From Kaistella gelatinilytica (GTDB lineage Bacteria > Bacteroidota > Bacteroidia > Flavobacteriales > Weeksellaceae), in the NCBI RefSeq assembly GCF_015679325.1, contig NZ_JADPVI010000004.1, positions 1-64,000 on the forward strand: DNA of 64,000 nucleotides, in the 5' to 3' direction. The position numbers and the translations under genes were made by a program. The notes under the pieces were generated by a model that was given only the letters and a program-made list of their open reading frames with translations, was not told where the DNA came from and ran no database searches. Positions within the stretch are counted from its first letter, which is position 1; every line of letters starts with the position of its first letter. Shown in pieces: positions 15,683 to 23,752 of the stretch.

Positions 15683-16063
15683 TTAAAATTGATGTGCAAT
15701 CATTGAAATTTCTATATCAACATTTTTTGGCAAACAGGAAACCTGTACCGTTTCTCTTGCCGGAAAACTTTCCTGATCAAGATATGATGCGTAAATATCA
15801 TTCATTACCGCGAAATCATCCATATTTTTTAGAAAAATGGTTGCTTTTACGACATTTTTAAAAGTCATTCCGCCTTCTGTTAAAATCGCTTCCAGGTTTT
15901 TCATTACCTGATGCGTACCTTTCTCAATGCCTTCTACAAGCTTGCCAGTCTCTGAATTCAAAGGAATCTGTCCGGAAATGTAAAGGATTCCACTGGCGAA
16001 ATTTGCCTGTGAATAGGGTCCGATTGCGGCAGGAGCTTTCGAGGTAGAAATGAGTTTTTTCAT
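15683..16063 (-). CDS. ridA: RidA family reactive intermediate deaminase
   Basis: This 126-residue protein starts MKKLIST; the longer frame to 16081 adds six residues outside the family pattern. It has the Rid motifs APAAIGPYSQA (residues 11-21), LYISGQIPLN near 27, and the substrate-binding Arg in FPARETVQVSCLPKNVDIEI near 104. RidA hydrolyses enamine and imine intermediates released by PLP enzymes, preventing damage to other enzymes. The conserved Arg and the trailing Glu are present, so it should be active. It heads a two-gene unit with a membrane protein. Confidence 0.93.
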   Translation of the reverse strand: MKKLISTSKAPAAIGPYSQANFASGILYISGQIPLNSETGKLVEGIEKGTHQVMKNLEAILTEGGMTFKNVVKATIFLKNMDDFAVMNDIYASYLDQESFPARETVQVSCLPKNVDIEISMIAHQF

Positions 16064-16116
16064 AATGACATTATTGGGCAAATATAAAACTTATGTTTTA
16101 GTATTTAAAATTGATT

Positions 16117-18708
16117 TTAGAAAGGTGCGTTCGGTTGTGTGAAACTTCGGTCTTTATATTTCAAAGCATCCCGTAAAATATTGGCCTTGATCCCGATGAA
16201 GAAATCGTAAACTTTATATTGGCCATACGGGATCCAGTTAAAGTTGATGGTAAAACTTCTTTGATCACGGGAGAAACCAAGTCTTGTGTTAGCAATTTGT
16301 TTTGAAATTACGTCGTAATAAAGGTTTCCACTAAGACTCCAAAACGGCGTTAATTTTAAACTTCCATCTAAACCAACTGAAGCCATTTTGTTTCCGAAAC
16401 GCGTTAGACTTCGGGTATAACTGTATTGTGCGTTGATATTTAAAGTCCAGGGTTGCGTAAACCGGGCGTAATCATCATCGTCAAAATAATAATTTTCATT
16501 CCGGATTTCTCCTTTTTTAGTGTATTTTTTAGAGAGGTCCTTTTTTTCTTTTCCACTGAATGTTTCGCTACTCAAAGGGTAGGAGAATTGTGCATTAAAT
16601 CCCTGAATACTGAAGTTTCCGAAATTTTCGGTCCGAATTCCGGTGTCTGAACCTGGTGCAAAAATAATTTGATAAGGTTCCAACGTCAAACTCGTGTTTA
16701 AATTTAATTTATCGAATAAAGTGGTTTGACCATTAAAACTGAAAATAGACCATTTGTACTTTGGTGCTGCAAAATTATAATTGGTGTTGAAATTTAAACT
16801 TTCGAAAATCTTGATTTTTCTAACGCCGGTAGAATCTTTTTTCGATTTCACTTTCATCTCCAGATTGTTATTGATGGCAAAACTTAAAGCTTCAACCAAA
16901 GATGAATTTGGCGAACCGATAATTCCTCGGTCAAAAATAGAATAGGGCGTTAATTCACCGCGGTCACTGTAATAATTTTTATAATATCCAAAACCTGGAG
17001 AAGAAAAATCAGGGGAATAATTGAATCCAATTTGAGGCGTCATCATGTGGCGAATCGCCTGGATCGCAGAACCTTTTTTGAAATTCAGCATGCCATAAAG
17101 TACAGTTTGCAAACTTGCACTTGTAGAGAAAGAAGAGTAACCTGCAATTTTTTTATTCAAAACATCTTCCACCTGGTTGCTTACCGGATTGTAAAATCGG
17201 GTTACCGTTTTCGTTGTTAAAGCATTATCAATATTGGCAGAAAGTGAAAAAGTGAAATATTTAGCAACCGTGGTGTTGGTTCCAAGTGCGATGTTGTTTT
17301 TCAAACCTGTCTGGAGTTTATCAAACATAGCTTTCGTGAAAAGCTCGCCTTCATTGGTCTGAACATAATTATTAAAATTGAACCCGGTGTTTACAGTAAT
17401 GTTTTCCAGAAGTCCTTCGCGAATTCCGGTTTTAGGCTTGAATAAATAAAACTGATTGATGGCAACATTTAAAACCGGTAGCTTCAGATCGGCTAATCCT
17501 GTAGAGAAATTTTGGGAGTATGAAGAAGTTCCTGTAATGGTGATCGGTAAAGTAAGAAACCTTTTCACTACACTTACGCTGGAATTTTGCTGGGCGTTTA
17601 GATTATTCTGGTTAAAGGCGTAGTTGTTATTTACGGTGTTGTTATAAAACTTATTACTTACCACATCTACCGACGCTGCGAAGGTCAGGAAAGGGTTCGC
17701 CTTGCTGTCCTGTTGATGTCGCCATGCAATTCTGTAAGTTCCGGTTTTGGAGTAGTCAGAAAGACCCTTAATCCCTCGAATAGTGGTTCCAATATCTGCC
17801 GAAAAACTTCCGGTATATCTGTAGTTTTTCTTATAATTCATTTCTGGCCGAAGATTCCAGCTTCCTTTCGTGTAAATATCGGTGAGAATTTTCAAATCGA
17901 AATGTTCGCCGATCGGTTGATAATAACCGAGGGAATTCAGGAAAAATCCGACATCTTCCCGTTCTCCAAAACTTGGAATTAAAATACCGGCACTCCTTTT
18001 ATCAGAAAAAGGTAAAATGGCGAAAGGCATGATCAATGGAGTCGGAACCTGCTCAATATACAATTGAATTGGACCTGTTATTACCTGTGATTTATTTTTT
18101 CCTTTGATAAGTTTAATGTTGGGAGCAAGCAAATAATAATCTGCGATCGTGTCTTTTTTCTTGATGAAATATTCGTCGGTGGTGTATTTTCCACGTCTCA
18201 TGAAAAAGACAGAATCATTGTATTTTTTTGTCTTTTCAGCCACGATCACGCCTTCACTTTCTTCGGTTCTGGCGTTGAAAGCAATTGCCTGCTTCGTTTT
18301 CAGATTGTAGGAAAACTGATCGGTTTCGTACGTTTTTCCTCCTTGTGTCGTTACTACAGGGACTTTTACTTTCCCCAAAGAATCTAATTCTCCGCGGGCG
18401 AAGATCAAAGATTTATCCCAATCGATAGAAATGTAATCAGCCTCAATTTTCATATCCTGATATTTGACTTCCGCCTTTTTGTTGAGGTAAGTCATTTTTT
18501 TAGGAATATCGTTGCGAATATTGTCGGCTTTGGTTTCTACAACTGCTTCCAGTTGTTCTTTTTTTACCTTAATGGTATCAGATTTGCGGACAGGAGCAGT
18601 AACTATCTTATTTTCAGGCAATTTTTGAGCATTCAATTGTGCTAAAAAATTGTTAAAAATTAGGATAATTAGAATTAGTGATATATTTTTGGAGCCGGTT
18701 TTGACCAA
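16117..18708 (-). CDS. lptD: LPS-assembly outer-membrane protein LptD
   Basis: This 863-residue protein has a signal peptide (residues 1-27), an OstA-like domain at about 75-190 (KKAEVKYQDMKIEADYISIDWD, then the FARGELDSLGK repeat region) and a large barrel ending in a TQPNAPF tail. This is the Bacteroidota LptD layout; LptD inserts lipopolysaccharide into the outer leaflet. The cysteine pairs important in Escherichia coli LptD are not apparent, which is usual outside the Proteobacteria. It is divergent from a cell-wall amidase gene 55 bases away, with a minus-strand -7 box at 18734. Confidence 0.87.
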   Translation of the reverse strand: MVKTGSKNISLILIILIFNNFLAQLNAQKLPENKIVTAPVRKSDTIKVKKEQLEAVVETKADNIRNDIPKKMTYLNKKAEVKYQDMKIEADYISIDWDKSLIFARGELDSLGKVKVPVVTTQGGKTYETDQFSYNLKTKQAIAFNARTEESEGVIVAEKTKKYNDSVFFMRRGKYTTDEYFIKKKDTIADYYLLAPNIKLIKGKNKSQVITGPIQLYIEQVPTPLIMPFAILPFSDKRSAGILIPSFGEREDVGFFLNSLGYYQPIGEHFDLKILTDIYTKGSWNLRPEMNYKKNYRYTGSFSADIGTTIRGIKGLSDYSKTGTYRIAWRHQQDSKANPFLTFAASVDVVSNKFYNNTVNNNYAFNQNNLNAQQNSSVSVVKRFLTLPITITGTSSYSQNFSTGLADLKLPVLNVAINQFYLFKPKTGIREGLLENITVNTGFNFNNYVQTNEGELFTKAMFDKLQTGLKNNIALGTNTTVAKYFTFSLSANIDNALTTKTVTRFYNPVSNQVEDVLNKKIAGYSSFSTSASLQTVLYGMLNFKKGSAIQAIRHMMTPQIGFNYSPDFSSPGFGYYKNYYSDRGELTPYSIFDRGIIGSPNSSLVEALSFAINNNLEMKVKSKKDSTGVRKIKIFESLNFNTNYNFAAPKYKWSIFSFNGQTTLFDKLNLNTSLTLEPYQIIFAPGSDTGIRTENFGNFSIQGFNAQFSYPLSSETFSGKEKKDLSKKYTKKGEIRNENYYFDDDDYARFTQPWTLNINAQYSYTRSLTRFGNKMASVGLDGSLKLTPFWSLSGNLYYDVISKQIANTRLGFSRDQRSFTINFNWIPYGQYKVYDFFIGIKANILRDALKYKDRSFTQPNAPF

Positions 18709-18733
18709 AGCGATTTTTTCTGTAATTTGTGGT

Positions 18734-18741
18734 CAAAATTA
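18734..18741 (-). promoter_or_regulatory. -7 promoter box of lptD
   Basis: The minus strand reads TAATTTTG, a full match to TAnnTTTG, 25 bases upstream of the lptD start. Confidence 0.45.
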
Positions 18742-18763
18742 ATACAATTTTTAAAATTTAAAG

Positions 18764-20059
18764 ATGATTACCCACAGTTTTTCTATTAAAAGATATTTTT
18801 TATTATTTTTCGTACTGTTATTCACGTTGAGTGGCGCACAGAAAAAATTTACCATTGTTCTGGATGCAGGTCACGGCGGAACAGATATCGGGACCAACCG
18901 AAAATACAGCGATCTAGGGACTGTTCGGGAGAAAGATATCACCTTAGCGATCGTGTTGAAGCTTGGCAAAATGCTTGAAAAGGACAAGGATTATAAAGTG
19001 ATTTACACGCGTAAATTCGATGAATATCCTTCACTTTCAGAACGAACAACTTTGGCAAACCGCAGCAAAGCAGATCTGTTTTTGTCGATCCATGTAAACG
19101 CATCACCATCGTCTTCTACAGAAACTAATGGAACGGAAACTTTCATTCAGGGACCTAATCAGAACCGAACCAATTTAGAAGTTGCCAAAGCGGAAAACGA
19201 CGTAATTTATCTGGATGAAAAAGATAGGGAAATGTTTGCTTCCTATGATCCAAAGTCTCCGGAATCTTTAATTGCGCTAAAAATTCAACAGAGTAAATAT
19301 TTAGAAAGCAGTTTACTGATCGGAAGTTTAGTAGAAGAAAACTTTTCAGGAAAAGACAAAAGATTTTCGCGTGGTATAAAACAAGCCGATCTGCACGTCT
19401 TGCGGATGAATGCGATGCCTTCCGTTCTTATCGAAACAGGTTTTGTGAACAATTATGAAGATGCAAGTTATCTGTCTTCAGAGAAAGGGCAAAATGATAT
19501 TGCAAACAGTATTTTTGATGCGATCCAAAAATTTAAAAAGGCGCTGGAACGAAACGGTGGAGAAAAAGGACATCCTAAACTTGCAGAAAAGCCAGAAGAG
19601 AAACCATTGAAGAATGATTTCAGGATTTTGCTGATGTCATCTCCTTCAAAATACGGCGCTGGTGATCCTGCATTAAAAGGATTAAATTACATTCTTCCTG
19701 TTAAAGAAAACGGATTTTACAAATATTATTACGGCACGACCAATTTAGCTTCGGTACGGGATGCCAATTTAAAAACGGCCAGAGATGCCGGTTTCAATAA
19801 TGCAACATCAATTTCCTTTGTGCCGAATCAGAAGTTGGGAATGGGCTTTTACACCTTAGAGATCGCAGTAACTGATCAGAAATTAAGTTCTAATTCCTAT
19901 ATACTCAATTCATTGAAAGACGTGAACCGCGATAAAGAAAACGGTAAGTTTTACTACACCTATGGTAAGTTTTACAGCCTAGAAGAAGCCATAAAAACTC
20001 AAAAAGAGCTGGAGGAAAAAGGCGTAAAAAATACCGTCGTTCAAAAAGTTTTCAAATAA
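18764..20059 (+). CDS. N-acetylmuramoyl-L-alanine amidase (Amidase_3)
   Basis: This 431-residue exported enzyme cuts the bond between muramic acid and the peptide stem of peptidoglycan. After a signal peptide (residues 1-25, LSGAQ) the Amidase_3 domain shows its zinc ligands His37 (LDAGHGG), Glu56 (VREKD) and His110 (LSIHVNAS), and the catalytic Glu224 (LIETGFVNN). A Lys/Glu-rich linker (about 255-285) leads to a C-terminal SPOR-like part (about 290-431), which would target septal glycan. A tRNA-Glu gene follows 60 bases later. Confidence 0.92.
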   Translation: MITHSFSIKRYFLLFFVLLFTLSGAQKKFTIVLDAGHGGTDIGTNRKYSDLGTVREKDITLAIVLKLGKMLEKDKDYKVIYTRKFDEYPSLSERTTLANRSKADLFLSIHVNASPSSSTETNGTETFIQGPNQNRTNLEVAKAENDVIYLDEKDREMFASYDPKSPESLIALKIQQSKYLESSLLIGSLVEENFSGKDKRFSRGIKQADLHVLRMNAMPSVLIETGFVNNYEDASYLSSEKGQNDIANSIFDAIQKFKKALERNGGEKGHPKLAEKPEEKPLKNDFRILLMSSPSKYGAGDPALKGLNYILPVKENGFYKYYYGTTNLASVRDANLKTARDAGFNNATSISFVPNQKLGMGFYTLEIAVTDQKLSSNSYILNSLKDVNRDKENGKFYYTYGKFYSLEEAIKTQKELEEKGVKNTVVQKVFK

Positions 20060-20072
20060 GAACGCAAGATTG

Positions 20073-20103
20073 TTGCAGAATCAAAACATAATTGATATTT
20101 TTG
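20073..20103 (+). promoter_or_regulatory. Promoter of the first tRNA-Glu gene
   Basis: TTG (20073-20075), 20 bases, then TATTTTTG (20096-20103) match the Bacteroidota consensus. Predicted start is about 10 bases before the tRNA. Confidence 0.6.
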
Positions 20104-20119
20104 CAGTCCTCAAAGCAAA

Positions 20120-20191
20120 GGCCTATTCGTCTAGTGGTAAGGACTCAAGATTTTCAGTCTTGCAACAGGGGTTCGATTCCCTTATAGGCTA
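20120..20191 (+). tRNA. tRNA-Glu (anticodon TTC)
   Basis: The acceptor arms GGCCTAT and ATAGGCT pair (one G-T). The anticodon arm CAAGA-TTTTCAG-TCTTG carries TTC, and the T arm contains GTTCGATT. The discriminator is A and CCA is not encoded. The gene is 72 bases long. A second tRNA-Glu with the same anticodon lies beyond rpsT. Confidence 0.96.
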
Positions 20192-20228
20192 CTTTTATTG
20201 AAAGTTTTGAAAAGTTTTATAAATAATA

Positions 20229-20259
20229 TTTTGTAATCAAAAAAAGATTATTATCTTTG
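20229..20259 (+). promoter_or_regulatory. rpsT promoter
   Basis: TTTTG (20229-20233), 18 bases of spacer, then TATCTTTG (20252-20259) are a strong match to the Bacteroidota promoter. It leaves a leader of about 15 bases before the rpsT start codon. Confidence 0.7.
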
Positions 20260-20280
20260 CACCCAAGTTTTTAGAAAGAT

Positions 20281-20535
20281 ATGGCAAATCATAAATCAGC
20301 TCTGAAAAGAATCAGACAAAGCGAAAAGAAAAGATTAAGAAACAGATACTACCACAAAACTGCCAGAACAGTTTTGAAAGTATTGAGAAGTGAAGAAGAT
20401 AAAGCTGCTGCTGCAATTCAGTTGCCTTTAGTAATCTCATTGTTGGATAAATTGGTGAAGAAAAACATCATCCACAAAAATAAGGCTGCAAACCTTAAAA
20501 GTAAGTTGACAAAGCACGTTAATAAATTAGCGTAA
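20281..20535 (+). CDS. rpsT: 30S ribosomal protein S20
   Basis: This 84-residue basic protein has the S20 signature: [21 protein letters not shown] at the start, then [17 protein letters not shown] and, at the end, a helix with [25 protein letters not shown]20 binds 16S rRNA in the body of the small subunit. It has its own strong promoter. No terminator separates it from the tRNA-Glu 24 bases downstream, so the two seem to share a transcript. Confidence 0.98.
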   Translation: MANHKSALKRIRQSEKKRLRNRYYHKTARTVLKVLRSEEDKAAAAIQLPLVISLLDKLVKKNIIHKNKAANLKSKLTKHVNKLA

Positions 20536-20559
20536 TTTTATAAAATTCAAAGACGCTCT

Positions 20560-20631
20560 GGCCCGTTCGTCTATCGGTTAGGACCTCAGGTTTTCATCCT
20601 GGTAAGAGGGGTTCGACTCCCCTACGGGCTA
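20560..20631 (+). tRNA. tRNA-Glu (anticodon TTC), second copy
   Basis: The acceptor arms GGCCCGT and ACGGGCT pair, the anticodon arm TCAGG-TTTTCAT-CCTGG carries TTC, and the T arm GAGGG-GTTCGAC-TCCCC is perfect. Length is 72 bases and the discriminator is A. It differs from the copy at 20120 in most stems although both read the same codons. No separate promoter is apparent; it probably comes from the rpsT transcript, and a terminator follows. Confidence 0.96.
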
Positions 20632-20634
20632 CTT

Positions 20635-20665
20635 AACTTCCGAAATTAATTTTTCGGAAGTTTTT
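20635..20665 (+). terminator. Intrinsic terminator after the second tRNA-Glu
   Basis: AACTTCCGAAA pairs with TTTCGGAAGTT around a short loop, and T follows. It ends the rpsT/tRNA unit. Confidence 0.85.
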
Positions 20666-20774
20666 GTTATATATGGATATCTATATTTTTTTAATTCATT
20701 AAATGATCAATCATAAACTCTGTTGTCTTCCGTACCGCACAATTAAAGAGATTTTAATGTAGAGTTCTTCAATA

Positions 20775-20808
20775 AAAAAACCGAAGCAGAATAATTTCTA
20801 CTTCGGTC
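20775..20808 (-). terminator. Intrinsic terminator of the SUMF1/T9SS unit
   Basis: On the minus strand ACCGAAGTAGAA pairs with TTCTGCTTCGGT (one wobble) and is followed by a T run. It lies 50 bases beyond the stop codon of the T9SS substrate gene. Confidence 0.85.
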
Positions 20809-20858
20809 CCTTTCATCATTTGTGTTCTAATTATCTCTGAGAATAGTGTTACGCTTTT

Positions 20859-21776
20859 CTAATCTTTCTTGATTATTTTGTATACTTCTTCTCCTTCCGT
20901 TGTTCGGGTTTTCATCATGTACATTCCGGCACTCAATGTTTCTAAGTTGATTGAAGGATCTTTCTGATTAGGTTTTGTTTCCATCACCTTTCTTCCGGTA
21001 CCATCGTATATCTCGATATTTAAAACATTTTGAGGTGATTTTAAATAAAGCATACTTTTCGTAGGATTAGGATAGATCTGCATCTTGGTTTTCGTCAGCG
21101 CAGTGGTTGTTAATGTGGTGCAATCTGCAAGTACTGTAATATATCCCATTTTTATCTTCGTGTCGTTACCGATATAATTAGCCGCAACTAATTTTACCTG
21201 ATAAGTTCCCGGAGCATTATACGTTACATCTACCGTTTTGGTAGAAGCTGTTGCTGGTGTTCCTCCCTGGAAGGTCCACGTCCAACCCGTTGGTTTATTT
21301 GTAGAGGTGTCAGTAAATTTAACAGGACGACCTACACAAGTTGTGGTTTGATCGGCTGTAAAATCAGCAACAGGTGCAAGGATCGGACAAGTATCTGCCG
21401 TTTTTCCCACTGAAAACCCATCACCAGTTCCGCCAAAGTAAGCAAAGAAATGATAGGGTGTCGCACAAGATAAGCTCATCAAAGTTTCTACCGCCGCGCC
21501 ATCATTGATCCCACCAAAGTAGGCAAACTGATTAAAAGGGGTGCCGCAACTTGCATTGTCAGCAATTGTTTCTACAGCTGCTCCATCTGCATTTCCGCCA
21601 AAATAGGCAAACTGATTAAATGGAGTTCCACAGGATAGATTCTCTACCTTTTCCGTTGCAAACCCGTCTGAATTCCCACCTCTAAAAGCATATTCTTCAA
21701 AAGTCTGGGCGATCATAATTGTCTGGAAAAGAAAGATGAGACTTAAAACCTGTATTTTGGTTATAATTGTTTTCAT
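20859..21776 (-). CDS. T9SS substrate with CxTP/YFGG repeats and a PKD domain
   Basis: This 305-residue secreted protein has a signal peptide (residues 1-24). Residues 29-124 hold four short repeats with 27-28 residue spacing and the pattern C-G-T-P-F-N-Q-F-A-Y-F-G-G-x-x-D-G-A-A-V-E; the first copy is degenerate (YAFRGGNSDGFATE). Cysteines lie at 49, 77, 104 and 130. A PKD domain (about 135-220; WTWTFQGGTPATAS, APGTYQVKLVA) and a type A T9SS sorting domain (about 230-305; IYPNPTKSMLYLKSP) follow. It lies 68 bases after an exported SUMF1-fold gene and is probably cotranscribed. The function of the repeats is unknown. Confidence 0.85.
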   Translation of the reverse strand: MKTIITKIQVLSLIFLFQTIMIAQTFEEYAFRGGNSDGFATEKVENLSCGTPFNQFAYFGGNADGAAVETIADNASCGTPFNQFAYFGGINDGAAVETLMSLSCATPYHFFAYFGGTGDGFSVGKTADTCPILAPVADFTADQTTTCVGRPVKFTDTSTNKPTGWTWTFQGGTPATASTKTVDVTYNAPGTYQVKLVAANYIGNDTKIKMGYITVLADCTTLTTTALTKTKMQIYPNPTKSMLYLKSPQNVLNIEIYDGTGRKVMETKPNQKDPSINLETLSAGMYMMKTRTTEGEEVYKIIKKD

Positions 21777-21844
21777 CTTCTAATTTGATTTAATTGTTAA
21801 AATAATTTTGTTGAAAGTTGCCTTTCGTTTCAAATTAGAATAGA

Positions 21845-23320
21845 TTATCTTACTCCTCTACCACCGTAATCTCCGACTCTTGTAGCAATAACAGTTTCAC
21901 TTCTGTCCGAAATTCTCATTCTCGGACTGCTGTCGGTATTGTAACCAGGAGCTAAAAAATGACCTCCTCTTGCGATCATTCCAGTATTATCCGGCCAGTT
22001 CAGTTGATTAGAATCTCCGTCGGTCGCTGCATTAGTAGATAATTCCCCATCTCCTAAAACGCCGGTATAAGTACTACCACCCGCAGTTTTGGCTGCAACT
22101 GCTAATTCAGAAACATTTCCGCTCATTTCCATAGCACCGTAATATGCTGCTGATGCAGATAAACGTCCTGAAGCTCCTGTTGCGGTAAAGCCGACTTTCA
22201 CCGGTCCTGCATAAAGAAGTTGCTGATAGCTCGGTCCTGTAGTTCCGTAATTTGCTCTACCGTTAGCAACTGCATTGGAGCCTTCGTTTGGGGATCCTGC
22301 ATTTACAACTCCTGCGGCAGTGATCGATGCCAAATCTATTGTTCCCCAGGCAAATTCGTTCGCTACCGGCACCAAAGGACCACGGCAGATCTTCTCAAAT
22401 TCTATTTCACTCATTGGTCTCAAAGCGGCCCAATCCAGGTAAGCAGAAACATCATTCCAACTCAACTGACTCATCGCAATATTTTGTCCATCGTTGAGGT
22501 CATCAAAATCTCCGGGAGTCAAGTCGCATCCATAAACTGCTGGAATTGCTGCATTGCTTCCCGGGACTTTTATTTTCACTCCGTTCCTGTAAGTATTGTC
22601 AAAAGCAAATGTCGCTGCCGGAGAATTTGGACTGGTTACCGTTCTTCTTGCCTGTTGCCCATAAGTAAGACTGTTCAAAAATTCTACATACTGTTCCTGA
22701 GAGATTTCGTATTTCATAGAATAAAAGCTTGCCCATCCTTTAGGAAAAGCACCTGGCGCAGAATTTCCCGTTCCGATTGCTGCAGAACTAATGGAGCTGT
22801 TTCCTGTAATTTCGTATTTCGTAAAAGCTCCCGTTGAAGTACCATCACCAATCCAATAAGAAGTAGTTTGTGGGATATTGACCATTTCTACGCCGAAAAC
22901 TTTGAAGTTATAATTCTCGTAATTGGCAGCTGCGATATTCATTTTTAGAGTTACTGATGTTGAAGGAATATTTCCACCACCGTCAGCATTTCTGTGTACA
23001 AAAACTCCTTTACCATCGGTAACTGCATCAACTTTTAGCAATGTTCCCGAAGTGTGATCTCCGGACGCCATGCTCAGATCAGCCTGTCTCCATAATTTAT
23101 CTGCACAATCCTGATATTTGATAAATACCCAGACTGCATCGAAGTTTGCGGGAGCAATCGTGGTTTTCCAGCTGTTATCCCATTTAATGTTGAAGGTAAC
23201 TTTGCCGGTGGCTGTGTCGACCGATGTTCCTGTAATTTGAACGTTGTTTGCCTGCGTACTGATTGCAAACAAACTCATTGCAGCTATTGCAATTTTCTTA
23301 AAGTAGTTTTTCGTGATCAT
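21845..23320 (-). CDS. Exported SUMF1-fold protein without active-site cysteines
   Basis: This 491-residue protein has a signal peptide (residues 1-24, STQANN), an Ig-like region (about 25-165) and a C-terminal formylglycine-generating-enzyme (SUMF1) domain from about 195. Typical pieces are KYEISQEQYVEFLNSL, LSWNDVSAYLDWAALRPMSEIEFEKICRG, YYGAMEMSGNVSELA and the end RGG...GGRGVR. The two C-terminal cysteines of true formylglycine-generating enzymes are missing: no Cys occurs after the SGNVSE motif. The fold is probably structural, as in GldJ and GldK. It lies upstream of a T9SS substrate in one unit, behind an activator-type promoter. Confidence 0.82.
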   Translation of the reverse strand: MITKNYFKKIAIAAMSLFAISTQANNVQITGTSVDTATGKVTFNIKWDNSWKTTIAPANFDAVWVFIKYQDCADKLWRQADLSMASGDHTSGTLLKVDAVTDGKGVFVHRNADGGGNIPSTSVTLKMNIAAANYENYNFKVFGVEMVNIPQTTSYWIGDGTSTGAFTKYEITGNSSISSAAIGTGNSAPGAFPKGWASFYSMKYEISQEQYVEFLNSLTYGQQARRTVTSPNSPAATFAFDNTYRNGVKIKVPGSNAAIPAVYGCDLTPGDFDDLNDGQNIAMSQLSWNDVSAYLDWAALRPMSEIEFEKICRGPLVPVANEFAWGTIDLASITAAGVVNAGSPNEGSNAVANGRANYGTTGPSYQQLLYAGPVKVGFTATGASGRLSASAAYYGAMEMSGNVSELAVAAKTAGGSTYTGVLGDGELSTNAATDGDSNQLNWPDNTGMIARGGHFLAPGYNTDSSPRMRISDRSETVIATRVGDYGGRGVR

Positions 23321-23402
23321 TTTTTAAGTATTTAATAGTTATTAATTATTTTTAAGATTTTTGATCGATACTTACAATCTCAATCTATTGTTTGATGTAA
23401 AC

Positions 23403-23451
23403 CAAAGGTATAAGACCTCTAAAAAATTGATATACCCAGAATTGGGTATAT
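23403..23451 (-). promoter_or_regulatory. Activator-type promoter of the SUMF1/T9SS unit
   Basis: The minus strand carries TACCTTTG (23403-23410), a full -7 match, but no TTG at -33. In that place lies the perfect inverted repeat ATATACCCA-N4-TGGGTATAT (23430-23451), whose centre is about 43 bases upstream of the expected transcription start, the usual position of a class II activator. The leader would be about 78 bases. Confidence 0.6.
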
Positions 23452-23697
23452 TTTAAAAAATTTCAGTTTTAAAAGTGGGAAAATGGTTTTCTAAATTTTC
23501 TCTGAGAGAAATAGAGAAGTATCACAAATATCTTTATTTCGAACTCAGAATTAGTACGAATTCTAATGGAAGGAATTTTTCCCAGGTTGTGAATTACCGT
23601 GATGAGATTTTGAAGAATTAAGAATGCTCTTTGAAGTATTTTGAGTGAATGTTGAAAACCTTCGAATTCTCAGCGAAGATCTTAGTGACCTGTTAAA
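23452..23697. other. Intergenic stretch without a gene
   Basis: No reading frame is convincing. The part around 23640-23695 (CAGCGAAGATCTTAGTGACC and its surroundings) resembles a degenerate, low-complexity intergenic sequence that I believe is frequent in flavobacterial genomes. Nothing else is apparent. Confidence 0.45.
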
Positions 23698-23730
23698 TAA
23701 AAAAAACTCCTGAAAAAGTTCAGGAGTTTA
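23698..23730 (-). terminator. Intrinsic terminator of the tamB-tamL-yihY unit
   Basis: On the minus strand AAACTCCTGAAC pairs with TTCAGGAGTTT around a T-rich loop, then a T run follows. It is 23 bases beyond the yihY stop. Confidence 0.85.
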
Positions 23731-23752
23731 ATAAATATTTTTAAAGTTTAGG

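Noticed and set aside
22220-22837. A 205-codon frame opposite the SUMF1-fold gene
   Set aside because: Antisense to a well-supported gene, rich in Cys, Ser and Arg, with no recognisable motif; a shadow frame.
23560-23697. Degenerate sequence around CAGCGAAGATCTTAGTGACC
   Set aside because: It resembles frequent low-complexity flavobacterial intergenic sequence, but only one copy is visible here and no structure is clear.
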